Assembly (NCBI RefSeq): GCF_003265705.1
Contig: NW_020313005.1
Span: 13,719,311-13,783,310 of the forward strand
Source: Callorhinus ursinus
Taxonomy: Eukaryota; Chordata; Mammalia; Carnivora; Otariidae
DNA length: 64,000 nt
Direction: 5' to 3'
In this document: positions 32,751 through 44,480 of the stretch, piece after piece
Layout of the letters: each line of letters opens with the position of its first letter
Numbering within the stretch: the first letter of the stretch is position 1
Position numbers and translations under genes: made by a program
Notes under the pieces: model-generated
What the model was told of the DNA's origin: nothing
What the model saw: only the letters and a program-made list of their open reading frames with translations
Databases searched by the model: none

Positions 32751-33617
32751 TCATAGGGCTGGTTTTGTGTTTGCAAATTCCTTCTGTTTTTGTTTGTCCT
32801 GGAAGCTTTTTATTTCTCCTATTTTCAATGATAACCTAGCTGGATATAGTATTCCTGGCTGCATATTTTTCTCATTTAGTGCTCTGAATATATCATGCCA
32901 GTCCTTTCTGGCCTGCCAGGTCTCTGTGGATAGGTTTGTTGCCAATCTAATGGTTCTACCATTATAGGATACATATCTCTTCTCCCGAGCTCCTTTCAAG
33001 ATTTTCTCTTTGTCTCTGAGTCTCGTAAATTTTACTATTAAATATTGGAGTGTTGACTTATTTTTATTTATTTTGACAGGGGTTCTCTGTGCCTCCTGGA
33101 TTTTGATGCCTGTTTCCTTCCCCACATTAAGGAAGTTCTCTGCTACTATTTGCTCCAATATACCTTTTGCCTCTCTCTCTCTTTCTTCTTCTTCTGGGAT
33201 CCCAATTATTCTAAGGTTGTTGGATCTTATGGTATTGCTTTTCTCTCGAATTCTGCCCTCGTGATCCAGTAGTTGTTTATCTCTCTTTTTCTCAGCTTCT
33301 TTATTTTCCATCATTTGGTCTTCTATATCGCAAATTCTCTCTACTGCCTCATTTATCCTAGCAGTTAGTGCCCCATTTTTGATTGCACCTCATTAATAGC
33401 CTTTTTGATTTCGACTTGGTAGATTTTAGTTCTTTTATTTCTCCAGGAAGCATGTCTCTAATAACTTCCATGCTTTTTTCAAGCCCAGCTAGAATCTTTT
33501 AAATCATGGTTCTGAACTCTAGGTCTGACATCGTACTAATGTCCGTATTGAGTAGGTCCCTGGCAGACAGTACTACCTCTTGTTCTTTTTTTTGAAGTGA
33601 TTTTTTTCTATTGTCAT
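32751..33617 (-). pseudogene. L1 ORF1 remnant (minus, nested copy)
   Basis: The start codon at 33617 would begin MTI(E/K)KNHF-like text, then frame breaks follow. From 33314 to 32751 a 187-codon frame is open, covering the end of the coiled coil, the RNA-recognition region (NNLRIIGIPEEEEREREAKG) and the C-terminal domain (ETWQARKDWHDIFRALNEKN). It stops after FANTKPAL, as does the copy at 50547, whereas the plus copy at 36727 has nine further residues (QEILKAVL-like). ORF1 coats L1 RNA; the N-terminal frameshifts disable this copy. Confidence 0.85.
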
Positions 33618-34505
33618 TTTGTCTAGAGGAGAATAGATGAATGAGAGAACAAAATGCTAACAGGTTAACAATGTCCCCTGCAAATATACTCTAAAGAAAT
33701 CAGAAAAGACCTGAGACCAGGGGAAAAGAAAGGGAAAGCAAGAAAAAAGAAAGAGAGAGAAAAAAAGAAAAAGATGAAAACAAACAAAAACAGATCAAGA
33801 CAAAAATAAAAAGAATAAGATCAAACATGATCAGGCTAGTGCATAGATCAGTGCCACACACTAGATTTTGGGTGGATTTTGGTCTGTTAGAAAAAAGTGC
33901 CTCCTAAAATTTTAAAGAAAGAAAGACTATGTACAGAATAAGGGTTGACACAATGAAGGGATGGAAGATGACTGTAAAGATGAAAATTATAAAAGCTTTT
34001 ATAAAAGGAATTGATAGATACGAAGTTGTTTGAAAAAAGAAAGAAGAAGATTTAAAAAAAAAAAAGGAGAGAATGTGATCAGTCAGGAGACTAGAACAAA
34101 GGCATACACTAGCAATTTAGGGTATGTTTTGATCTATTAGAAGAAACTATATCTCAAAATTTTTAAGAGAGAACAACTTATATATACATATATACATATA
34201 TATATGTCAAAAATAAGGGTAACTACTATGAAGGGATAGATTGACACTAAAAATGAAAAAGAAAATGTTTTTTTTTAAAAAGGGATTGATAAGTTGTTGG
34301 TTGAAAAAGGGAAAAGAAAAATTTTAAAAAAATTAAAAAATTAACTTTGAAAAACTAATGAATCATGGTAAAAAAGCCATTGAATTCTATGTGTAATATT
34401 CCCCTAGTGCTGGAGTTCTCCCATTCTCCTTGATTGGTAAACTTGGTCTTGGCTGGCTGTTCGTGCTGATCTTCTGGGGGAGCGGCCTGTTGCTGTGGTT
34501 CCCAA

Positions 34506-34955
34506 ATGTCTTTGCTGGAGGCGGAACTGCCCCGCCTTTGTCTGTGCGGGCTAAGCAATCTGCTCGGGTTTGCTCTCAGGAGCTTTTGTTCTCTGCAAGC
34601 TCTTGGTACAGCTTTGGAGGATGAGAGTGAAAATGGTGGCTTCCCAATCTCTGCCCAGAGGAGCCGAGAACTCGGGGCTTCACTCCTCAGTGCACCCCCA
34701 GAGAAAAGCAGTCAGTCACTCCTGTCTCCCCAGTCTCTGGCCGCACTCTGTGCTCACCCGACCTATGACCTTGTGTTTCTATCTCTGGCACCCGACCCCG
34801 TGTGGAGTCTCCAAACCCAGCAGATCCCTATGGTGCACTCCCATGCCACTCCTGGGGGAGGAAGGGGAATCTCCCCGGCTCTAATGCTTGTTGGGTCACT
34901 GCTGGAGGAGCAGTGGCCCAGCTGGGCCGCAGATCACAGTTTATGGAAACCCTGA
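34506..34955 (+). other. Antisense open frame in L1 5'UTR (149 codons)
   Basis: The longest antisense frame of this group, starting MSLLEAELPRL 0.92 kb inside the L1 5' end. It joins the FCSLQALGTALEDESENG frame to the PPEKSSQSLLSPQS frame, which are separate in other copies, so an indel has merged two frames. Pro/Leu/Ser-rich, no recognisable domain or signal peptide. A further antisense frame of 149 codons overlaps at 34888-35337. Compare primate L1 ORF0, an antisense 5'UTR frame; no homology is claimed. Confidence 0.3.
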
Positions 34956-35832
34956 GCTGAGAGCCCATGCCGTGGCTCCGTCTCTGCAGCCAGCTTCCCC
35001 GCTCCGATACCTGGGAGCTCTGCCACACTCAGGCACCCCTGATAGTTCTGTGACTCCGAGGGTCCTGAGTCCACACTTACCACGAGGTTTCTACCCCCAG
35101 CTTAGCCACTGGAGTGATGTCCCTCAGCAGAGCCGACTTCTAAAAGTTCCGATTTTGTGCTCTGCTGCTCTATCACTTGCCAGAAGCCGCCGACGGAGGC
35201 CCCCTCCCCCGCTGTCTATCCTCCCGAATATCGCCTCGGTTCCACTTCTCCGCACATCCTACCTTCCAGTAAGTGGTTGCTTCTCTGTTCAGAGAGTTGT
35301 TGCTACTCTCTTCTTTGATCCCATTTTGAGTTCGTAGGTGTTCAGAATGGTTTGATCCCCATTCAGCTGAATTCCTGAGACCAGACGAAATCCAAGTCTC
35401 CTACTCCTCTGCTATCTTGCTCCGCCTTTCCAATCCTCTTCTTTCCTTTTCAAGCACTTTATCAATTCCTTTTTAAAATTTTTTTTATAATTTTCATCTT
35501 TACAATAATATTCCATCCCTTCATTGTATCAACCATTATTTTGTACATAGATAAGTCTTTCTTCTTTAAAATTTTAGGAGACTCTTCTAACAGACCAAAA
35601 TACACCCAAAATCTAGTGTGTGGCACTGATCTATGCACTAGCCTGATCATATTTGATCGTATTCTGTTTTTTTTTGTTGTTCTGTTTTTGTTTGTTGTTA
35701 TCTTTTTCTTTCTTTCCCTTTCTTTTCGCCTGGTTTCAGGTCTTTTCTGATTTGTTTAGAGTATATTTGCTGGGGACGTGTTTAACCTGTTAGTATTTTG
35801 TTATCTCATTCATCTATTCTCCTCTGGACAAA

Positions 35833-36727
35833 ATGACAAGACGAAAAAAATCACCTCAACAAAAAGAACAAGAGGTAGTTCCGTCTGCCAGGGACCTACT
35901 CAATACGGACATTAGTAAGATGTGGGACCTAGTGTTCAGAAACATGATTTTAAAGATACGAGATTGGCTTGAAAAAAGCATGGAAATTATTAGAGAAACC
36001 CTTCCTGGAGAAATGAAAGATCTAAAATCTAACCAAGTCGAAATTAAAAAGGCTATTAATGAGGTGCAATAAAAAATGGGGGCACTAACTGCTACGATAA
36101 ATGAGGCAGGAGAGAGAATTAGCGATATAGACCAAATGTTGGAAAATAAAGAAGCTAAGAAAAAGGGAGATAAACAACTACTGGATCACGAGGGCAGAAT
36201 TTGAGGGTAAAGCAATACCATAAGATGCAACAACCTTAGAATAATTGGGATCCCAGAAGAAGAAGAAAGAGAGAGAGGGGCAGAAGGTATATTGGAGCAA
36301 ATTGTAGCAGAGAACTTCCCTAAAGTGGGGAAGGAAACAGGCATCAAAATCCAGGAGGCCACAGAGAACCACTCTCAATATCAATAAAAATATGTCAACA
36401 CCCCGGCATCTAATAGTAAAACATACGAGTCTCAGAGACAAAGAGAAAATCTTGAATGCAGCTCGTGCAAAGAGATATGTAAACTAGAATGGTCGAAACA
36501 TTACATTGGTAACAGACCTATCCACAGACAACTGGCAGGGCAGAAAGCACTGGCATGATATATTCAGAGCACTAATGGAGAAAAATATGCAGCCAAGAAT
36601 ACGATATCCAGCTAAGTTGTCACTGAAAATAGAAGGAGAGATCAAAAGCTTCCAGGACAAACAAAAACAGAAGGAATTTGCAAACACGAAACCAGACCTC
36701 CAAGAAATATTGAAAGCAGTCCTCTAA
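35833..36727 (+). pseudogene. L1 ORF1 remnant (plus, nested copy)
   Basis: Starts MTRRKKSPQQKEQEVVPSAR and is open for 79 codons through the start of the coiled coil (LEKSMEIIRETLPGEMKDL), then a stop at 36070-36072 (gtgcaataa). Coiled-coil and RNA-binding text continues in shifted frames. The C-terminal piece 36506-36727 is open (DNWQGRKHWHDIFRALMEKN ... DLQEILKAVL). Usual family length is just under 300 codons. Not functional. Confidence 0.88.
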
Positions 36728-36808
36728 GCAAAGAGAGAGCCTAAAGGCAGCATAGATCAGAGAAGAACAGAGACAATATATAGTAACAGTCACCTTACAG
36801 GCAATACA

Positions 36809-39800
36809 ATGGCACTAAATTCATATTTTTCCATTGTTACCCTGAATGTAAATGGGCTCAATGCCCCAATCAAAAGTCAAGGCTATCAGAATGGATTAAA
36901 AAACAAGACCCATCAATATGTTGTCTGCAGGAGACTCATTTTAGCCCCAAAGACACCCACACATTGAAAGTGAGGGGGTGGAAAACCATTTACCATGATA
37001 ATGGACACCAAAAGAAAGCTGGGGTGGCAATCCTTATAGGAGACAAATTAGATTTTAAAAGAAAGATGGTAATAAGAGATGAGGAAGGACACTATATCCT
37101 ACTTAAAGCGTCTATCCAACAAGAAGATCTAACAATTGTAATATCTATGCCCCTAACATGGGAGCAGCCAATTATATAAGGTAATTAATAAAAAAGCAAA
37201 GAAAGACATCGACAGCAATACAATAATAGTGGGGGACTTTAACACTTCCCTGACTGAAATGGACAGATCATCTAAGCAAAAGATCAACAAGGAAATAAAG
37301 ACTTTAAATGACACACTGGACCAAATGGACTTCACAGACCGATTCAGAACATTCCACCCCAAGGCAACGGAATACACATTCTTCTCTAGTGCCCATGGAA
37401 CATTCTCCAGAATTGATCATATCCTAGGTCACAAATCAGGTCTCAACTGGTATGAAAAGATTCGGCTTATTCCCTGTGTATTTTCAGACCACAATGCTTT
37501 GAAACTAGAACTCAAACACAAGAAGAAAGTCGGAAAGAACTCAAATACATGGAGGCTAAAGAGCAACCTCCTAAAGAAAGAATGGGTCAACAAGAAAATT
37601 AAAGAAGAATTAAAAAATTCATGGAAACCAATGAAAATGAAAACACAACTGTTCAAAATCCTTGGGATGCAGCAAAGTCATTCCTATGAAGAAATTATAT
37701 GGCAATACAAGCCTTTCTCAAGAAACAAGAAAGGTCTCAAATACACAACCTAACCCTACACTTAAAGGAGCTAGAGAAAAAACAGCAAATAAAGTCTAAA
37801 CCTTGCAGGAGAAGAGATAATAAAGATCAGAACAGAAATCATTGAAATAGAAACCAAAAGAACAGTAGAACAGATCAACGAAACTAGGAGCTGTTTCTTT
37901 GAAAGAATGAACAAGATTGATAAACCCCTGGGCAGACTTATCAAAAAGAAAAGAGAAATGACCAAATCAACAAAATCATGAATGAAAGAGGAGAGATCAC
38001 AACCAACACCAAAGAAATACAAACAATTATAAGAACATATTATGAGCAACGATATGCCAGCCAATTAGATAACCTGGAAGAAATGGATGCATTCCTCGAG
38101 ATGTATCAACTACCAATATTGAACCAGGAAGAAATAGAAAATGTGAACAGACCTATAACCACTAAGAAAATTGAAGCAGTCAACAAAAATCTCCCAACAA
38201 ACAAAAGCCCAGGGCCAGATGGCTTCCCAGGGGAATTCTACCAAAATTTAAAGAAGAATTAATACCTACTCTTCTGAAGCTGTTCCAAAAATAGAAATGG
38301 AAGGAAAACTTCCAAACTCATTTTATGAGGGCACCATTAACTTGATCCCAAAACCAGACAAAGACCCCATCAAAAATGAGTATTACAGACCAATATCCTT
38401 GATGAACATGGATACAAAAGTTCTCACCAAAATACTAGCCAATAGGATCCAACAGTCCATTAAAAGGATTATTCACCATGACGAAGTGGGATTTATCCCT
38501 CGGCTGCAAGGTTGGTTCAACATCCGCAAATCAATCAACATGATACAATATATGAACAAAAGAAAGAACAAGAATTATATGATCCTCTCAATAGATGCAG
38601 AGAAAGCATTTGACAAAGTACAGCATCCTTTCTTGATCAAAACTCTTCTGAGTATAGGGATAGAGGGTACATACCTCAATATCATAAAACCATCTATGAA
38701 AAACCCACAGCGAATATCATTCTCAATGGGGAAAAGCTGAGAGCTTTCCCCCTAAGGTCAGGAATGCGGCAGGGATTTCCACTATCACTACTGCTTTTCA
38801 ACATAGTATTAGAAGTCCTAGCCACAGCAACCAGACAACAAAAAGAAATCAAAGGCATCCAAATCGGCAAAGAGGAAGTCAAACTCTCACTCTTTGCAGA
38901 TGATATGATACTTTATGTGGAAAACCCAAAAGAATCCACCCCAAAACTGCTAGAACTCATACAAGAATTCAATCAAGTGGCAAGATATAAAATCAATTCA
39001 CAGAAATCAGTCGCATTTCTATACACCAACAACAAGACAGAAGAAAGAGAAATTAAGGAGTCGATCCCATTTACAATTGCACCCAAAACCATAAGATACC
39101 TAGGAATAAATCTAACCAGGGAGGCAAAGAATCTGTACTCAGAAAACTATAAAATACTCATGAAAGATATTTAGGAGGACACAAAGAAATGGAAAAACTT
39201 TCCATGCTCATGGATTGGAAGAACAAACATTGTGAAGATGTCAATGCTACCTAGAGGCATCTACACATTCAATGTGATCCCCATCAAAATACCATCCACT
39301 CTTTTCAAAGAAATAGAACAAAGAATCCTAAAATTTGTATGGAACCAGAAGAGACCCCGAATAGCCAGAAGAATGTTGAAAAATAAACGCAAACCTGGCG
39401 GCATCACAATTCCGGACTTCTAGCTCTCTTACAAAGCTGTCATCATCAAGAGAGTATGGTACTGGCACAAGAACAGACACAGATCAATGGAACAGAATAG
39501 AGAGACCAAAAATGGACCGTCAACTCTATGGTCAACTAATCTTTGACAAAGCAGAAAAGAATGTCCAATGGCAAAAAGACATTCTCTTCAACAAATGGTG
39601 TTTGGAAAATTGGACAGCCACATGCAAAAGAATGAAACTGGACCATTTCCCTACACCACACACAAAAATAGACTGCAAATTATTGAAAGATCCAAACGTG
39701 AGACAGGAGTCCATCAAAATCGTAAAGGAAAACACAGGCAGCCAACTCTTTGACCTCAGCCGCAGCAACTTCTTCCTAGAAACTTCACCAAAGGCAAGGG

Positions 39801-40611
39801 AAGCAAGTGCAAAAATGAAATATTGGGATTTCATCAAGATAAAAAGCTTTTGCACAGCAATGAAACAGTCAACAAAACCAAAAGACACCCGACAGAATGG
39901 GAGAAAATATTTGCAAATGACCTATCACATAAAGGGCTAGTATCCAAAATCTATAAAGAACTTCTCAAACTCAACACCCAAAAAACAAATGATGAAATCA
40001 AGAAATGGGCAGAAGACATGAACAGACATTTTTCCAAAGAAGACATCGAAATAGCCAGCAGACACATGAAAAAGTGTTCAACATCCCTCGGCATCAGGGA
40101 AATCCAAATCAAAACCTCCATGAGATACCCCTTCACACCAGTCAGAATGGCTTACATTAACAAGTCAGGGAACAATAGATGTTGGCAGGGATGCGGAGAA
40201 AGTGGAACCCTCGTACACTGTTGGTGGGAATGCAAGCTGCTGCAACCACTCTGGAAAACAGTATGGAGGTTTCTCAAAAAGTTGAAAATAGAGCTACCCT
40301 ACTCCCCAGCAATTGCACTACTGGGTATTTACCCCAAAGATACAAATGTAGGGACCCGAAGGGGTACGTGCACCCCAATGTTTATAGCAGCAATGTCCAC
40401 AATAGCCAAACTGTGGAAAGAGCCAAGATGTCCATTGACAGATGAATGGATAAAGAAGATGTGGTATATATACACGATGGAATATTATGCAGCCATCAAA
40501 AGGAATGAGATCTTGCCATTTGCAACAACGTGGATGGAACTGGAGGGTGTTATGCTGAGTGAAATAAGTCAATCAGAGAAAGACATGTATCATATGAACT
40601 CACTGATATGA
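36809..40611 (+). pseudogene. L1 ORF2 remnant (plus, nested copy), all domains present
   Basis: The ATG at 36809 gives MALNSYFSIVTLNVNGLNAP. Endonuclease: 36964-37179 and 37229-37753 (MGDFNTSLTEMD, GTFSRIDHILGHKSG, SDHNALKLEL with the catalytic Asp/His pair). RT: 38297-38740 ([15 protein letters not shown], motif A) and 38764-39174 ([18 protein letters not shown], catalytic Asp pair; [12 protein letters not shown]). C-terminus: 39823-40611, 262 codons, with [19 protein letters not shown] (CX3CX7HX4C) and the normal terminus. At least five frame changes. ORF2 supplies nicking and reverse transcription at the target; this copy cannot be translated whole. Confidence 0.92.
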
Positions 40612-41078
40612 GGAATTCTTAATCTCATGAAACAAATTGTGTTTTGCTTGAGTGTTGGGGGTGTGGCAGGGATGTGGTGGCTGGGTGATAGACATTGGGG
40701 AGGGTATTTGCTATGGTGAGCGCAGTGAATTGTGCAAGATTGTTGAATCACAGATCTGTACCTTTGAAACAAATAATGTAATATATGTTAAGAAAAAAAA
40801 AAAAAGAAAATAGCAGTAGGGGAAGAATGAAGGGGAGTAAATCGGAGGGGGAGACGAACCATGAGACACGATGGATTCTGAAAAGCAAACTGAGGATTCT
40901 AGAGGTGAGGTGGTTGGGGGTGTATTAGCCTGGTAATGGGTTTTAAAGAGGTCACGTTCTGCGTGGAGCACTGGGTGTTATGCACAAACAATGAATCATG
41001 GAACACTACATCAAAAACTAATGATGTAATATATGGTGATTAACATAACAATAAAAATTTAAAGAAAAACAGATACAA
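40612..41078 (+). other. Double L1 3'UTR (modules A and B)
   Basis: Module A: gaggaattcttaatctcatg to ttgaaacaaataatgtaata and an A-run near 40790. Module B: gaatgaaggggagtaaatcg to tggtgattaacataacaata. Each module contains its own gagggtattt/gagcactg-like core, so they look like two diverged copies of one ancestral 3'UTR. Confidence 0.8.
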
Positions 41079-41457
41079 AATGAAATCTTGCATTTGCATG
41101 ACATGGATAAAACTAAAGTGTGTTATGCTAAGTGAAATAAGTCAGTCAGCAAGAGAAATATGCTGTATTATTTCACTCATATGACGAATTTAAGAAACAA
41201 AAACAAATGAACATTCAGAAGCGGGAAAAAAGAGAGGAAAACAAATCATGAGAGACTCTTAAGTATAGAGAAAAAACAGAGTTGATGGAGGAAGGTGGGT
41301 GGGGTAAGCGATAGATGGCGTGGGTATTAATGAGGGCACTTGTTATGACGAGCCCTGGGTGTTATATGTAAATGATGAACCACTGAACTTTATTCCTGAA
41401 ACCAGTATTGAACTGTATGTCAACTACCTAGTATTTAAATGAAAAAAATAGTAAAAA
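41079..41457 (+). mobile_element. Old twin-primed L1: direct segment, right part
   Basis: Continues from 27000 (tgaaatcttgcatttgcatg) through the ORF2 end and a single old-type 3'UTR (gagccctgggtgttatatgt, aactacctagtatttaaatg) to an A-rich tail, followed by the agaataaaa duplication. Confidence 0.85.
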
Positions 41458-41466
41458 AGAATAAAA
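41458..41466. repeat. Target-site duplication of the twin-primed L1, right copy
   Basis: agaataaaa, matching 25565-25573 almost 16 kb away. Confidence 0.6.
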
Positions 41467-42039
41467 CTAAATTATCTTTTAATTCTAACTGATGCACTTC
41501 TAAATCTCAATGTGGGACTGTCAACTGATTCCATATATTCATAGTATACCCATATGCATTGTTTATTAGATTTTGGGTTTATTTTCTATTATAATGTCAA
41601 TGGAACTAATAAATTTACTGGGTATCAGAGGGGTCCACTGAGAAACTTTATGGTATTTAATATCAAGATCTTGGGTCTAATTAGGCACTTACTTAAACTG
41701 TAAGAAAACCTAGTGTAATTTTAGGCTTTAAAGAATCTGAGAAATATTTCTAATAATTTCAGAAATATCAGATTTCCAGATCCTGGAAATCTAGAAGTAA
41801 TTCGGTAAATCAAAAATCTTCAACTTATCCTGGATTTTAAAACCAGGCTTTGAAAACTTGATTACTTTTAAAGTTTCATCTATAAACGTGGGAAGATAAG
41901 AATCAATGAAAATATATTCTGTGAACAAAGAATTTTTTTCCCTGAAGGCCTGAGTCATGGATCATAGGTTAAGAACAATACTCTTGTTTCTGGGTCATTG
42001 TGTTCCCCACACCACAATAATTAAATTGACCAAGAATAT

Positions 42040-42073
<34 letters not shown>

Positions 42074-42819
42074 CCTAATTAATCCTTCATAGTTTTATTT
42101 TTACTATCAAAGCATATATTTAAATGAACAATTACAATTGCTTTTATAATGGATTTATTACGTATTTTGGACACAATATACAATATCTGATAGCATTATA
42201 GATATCATGTTTATTGATTCACTATAATTAAACTTATAATGCATACAGTATGAAATTTAAGAACCTTTAAAATATATCAAATGGCAAATATGAGGTATGA
42301 TTGCCCTCCTACAGCCATAGTGGTCACTGATAATTGATCAAATAACTCCTGCTGACCCTGGATATCACCAAAGAAAATCTTCATAAAAATCTGCTTGTAT
42401 TTAGTATTCTTCCTTCAGTAATTAAGAAATCTACAATACTGTCTTTAAGTGTTTTTAATCTTTCAACATAAAATACCTTCTTTATCTGTTATTTTGATGG
42501 CTTAGTAGTTGAAAGTAGAAACTCAAATTTTTAAAAACAACCAGTAAATAACCCTCAGTTTCTAATTCATTCTGTAGTAAAGGTGGATGTGGGTCTTGGC
42601 ATATTTGGTTGCCCTGATAAGTGGACCAGAATCATAAGCCTATGATGTATGATTGGCTGCAATAGATTGGATAATATCTTATATCACCTATGAAGTGAAA
42701 CAAGGTTGCATAACAACCACAGTAGTTTAATCTTGAAGCCCTTCATGTAGCTGGGTCAAAAATTAATAAGTTGAAATTCTCTTTCCATGTATATGTGAGC
42801 CTTTCAGTAGAACACAAGG
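41467..42819. other. Single-copy DNA with one (TC)n tract
   Basis: AT-rich, without coding signal or nameable repeats apart from the microsatellite at 42043-42070. Confidence 0.5.
42043..42070. repeat. (TC)n microsatellite
   Basis: About 14 uninterrupted tc units. Confidence 0.97.
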
Positions 42820-42980
42820 GTGTCTCTCAATGAGGGCATACTGGCATTTGGAGATGACAATTCCTTGTTTTACATTACTATCCCTCATATCACTATATGT
42901 TTAGGCTCTCCTAGCTCTTATCCTCTAAAAACCAGTCATGCCTCAGTTTCTGTAAAAATCCAAAAGTTCACCAACTTCCA
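42820..42980 (+). mobile_element. MER5A-like hAT (Charlie) fragment
   Basis: Order matches MER5A as I know it: gtctctcaatgagggcatac, tggcatttggagatgacaat, tccttgttttacattactat, atgtttaggctctcctagct, cctctaaaaaccagtcatgc. Diverged, ends not visible. A 96-codon frame at 42820-43110 runs through it and is not a gene. Confidence 0.55.
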
Positions 42981-44129
42981 TTTTTGTGTGGTAGACATAA
43001 TAAAAAGGAAGTGTTACGTTATGTCAATAGTTGTGCTCTTAACGATATGTGCAAGATACCTCATGAGCCAGTTGATACATCTAGCCCAAGATTTTTATCA
43101 GGAATATTGAGGTAAAAGCAAATATCAATTCTGGATGTATGGTTGATAAAGTTGGGTATTCTGAGGGCAATAAAAATAGATTCAAATTTATTTTCAAATA
43201 AAATTCACAAAAACTTCAAGGGCTTTGATAGATGAGTCATTCACATGCCTACATTGTTTATTTTAAACTGACTCCATAGATTCATGCTGCTTTTCTTATC
43301 TAGCACACCATCACTGCAATGGTGTGTTAGAATGAGTAATTGATTATAACAAGGAGAGGGAATGGTTTCTATAAGGTAAATTCTGAGGTGGCTGAGATAT
43401 ATTTCGGTTGACAAAGGATATGGGGAAAAATAAAATTAATGATGGAAACAGAACACATTGAATGTGTCCTTTTTTTTTTTTCCATGTAGGTTTGAAGAAC
43501 TAAACAGTCATTGTAACCATGGTGAGGAGTTGAAAGACCATATATTATTACACAGTCACTCCTCTCTTCTATGAGAAGCTAAGTTGTTACTTGTTCTCTG
43601 TGAGACTTGGGAGCTAGCTAGTTACAACAATAAAACAATTGTTAATATTTATGGACCTCTGTGTTCAGCTTTTTATTTCTGTTAGTGCTATGTACCTGTT
43701 TCTCATCTGGCTGTCCTCCAGGGGGAGCTTCTGGTTTGGTTCTGCCTCAGCCTTCATGTAGAACTCAGGGATCTGTAGCATTGCCCCCTAAAGCAAACCT
43801 CCTCCATGAAACACTGAGCAAGAGAGATTGTAATAAAGATTTCATGTGGGACTGAGAAGTAAAGTTTACATCTTACACCACAGAGCAGCACAAACAATTT
43901 ATTACAATTCCCCATTTGATGTTTTTGTTTTCATCCAAAGTCTCTTATTTCATGACCAAACATTAGGATTTCTCTCCTTCTTCATGCCTTTCATATTTCT
44001 GCTATTGTGTCAAACAACCCAGCTCTGTTTTCAAATTTGTAAACAATGCTTTGCCAAACAACAAAAAAAAACCCTATATTTTTTAAGGTCCTCTCTTTTT
44101 ATACAGTGTTTCAACAACCATCCAATCTT
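42981..44129. other. Unassigned DNA; possible LTR-like piece at 43560-43860
   Basis: No coding signal. 43560-43860 contains two AATAAA-type signals (43629 and 43831) and a C/T-rich stretch, as solo LTRs often do, but I could not match a family or find TG...CA ends. A T-run at 43470-43482 is plain low complexity. Confidence 0.4.
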
Positions 44130-44480
44130 TTTGTTTCCCAATTTCAGTATAATTAATGTATGGTATTATATTAGTTTCAGATACAATATAGTGATTCACC
44201 AGTTTTATACATTACTTAGTGCCCATCATAGTAAGTGTACTCTTAATCCCCTTCACCTATTTCACCCATTCCCACACCCACTTCCCTCTGGTAACCACCA
44301 GTTTGTTCTCTATATTTAAGAGTCTGTTCTTGTTTGTCTCTTTTTCCTTTGTTCATTTTTTTTGTTTCTTAAATTCCACATATATGTGAAATCCTGTAAT
44401 ATTTGACTTTCTCTGACACTGACTTACTTCACTTAGAATTATACTCTCTACATCCATTTATGTTGCTGCAAATGGCAAAG
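44130..44480 (-). mobile_element. Third twin-primed L1: 3' segment (minus)
   Basis: Old L1 3'UTR and end of ORF2 in reverse orientation (gtttgttctctatatttaag, attccacatatatgtgaaat, tccatttatgttgctgcaaa). At 44481 the strand flips. Confidence 0.8.

Larger units (their letters stand above)
28382..35426 (-). mobile_element. Full-length minus L1 nested in the 5'UTR of the plus L1
   Basis: Complete element read right to left: 5' terminus at 35426 (ggcggagcaagatagcagag), GC leader, two monomers (34100-34320 and 33790-34000), ORF1 (33617-32751), ORF2 (32645-28840) and double 3'UTR to 28382. Both boundaries lie in pyrimidine-rich text of the host L1 5'UTR, so the target duplication cannot be defined exactly. 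About 7.0 kb. Frameshifts in both ORFs make it inactive. Confidence 0.95.
35428..41078 (+). mobile_element. Full-length plus L1, part 2 (5'UTR end to tail)
   Basis: Resumes with monomer 2 of the 5'UTR (35458-35650), then ORF1 (35833-36727), ORF2 (36809-40611) and the double 3'UTR ending in an A-rich tail before the right target duplication (41079-41089). Together with 27004-28381 this makes a complete element. Confidence 0.92.

Noticed and set aside
27004..41078. An intact, mobile L1
   Set aside because: ORF1 has a stop at 36070 and ORF2 at least five frame changes; every other full-length copy is also broken.
42820..43110. 96-codon frame as a small gene
   Set aside because: Its first half is a MER5A-like transposon fragment; no domain, no promoter or splice signals.
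43560..43860. A solo LTR
   Set aside because: Polyadenylation-type signals are present, but no TG...CA ends, duplication or family match could be shown; kept only as a remark.
43846..44319. 157-codon frame as a gene
   Set aside because: Runs from single-copy DNA into the antisense 3'UTR of an old L1; composition is Phe/Leu-rich as expected from T-rich non-coding DNA.
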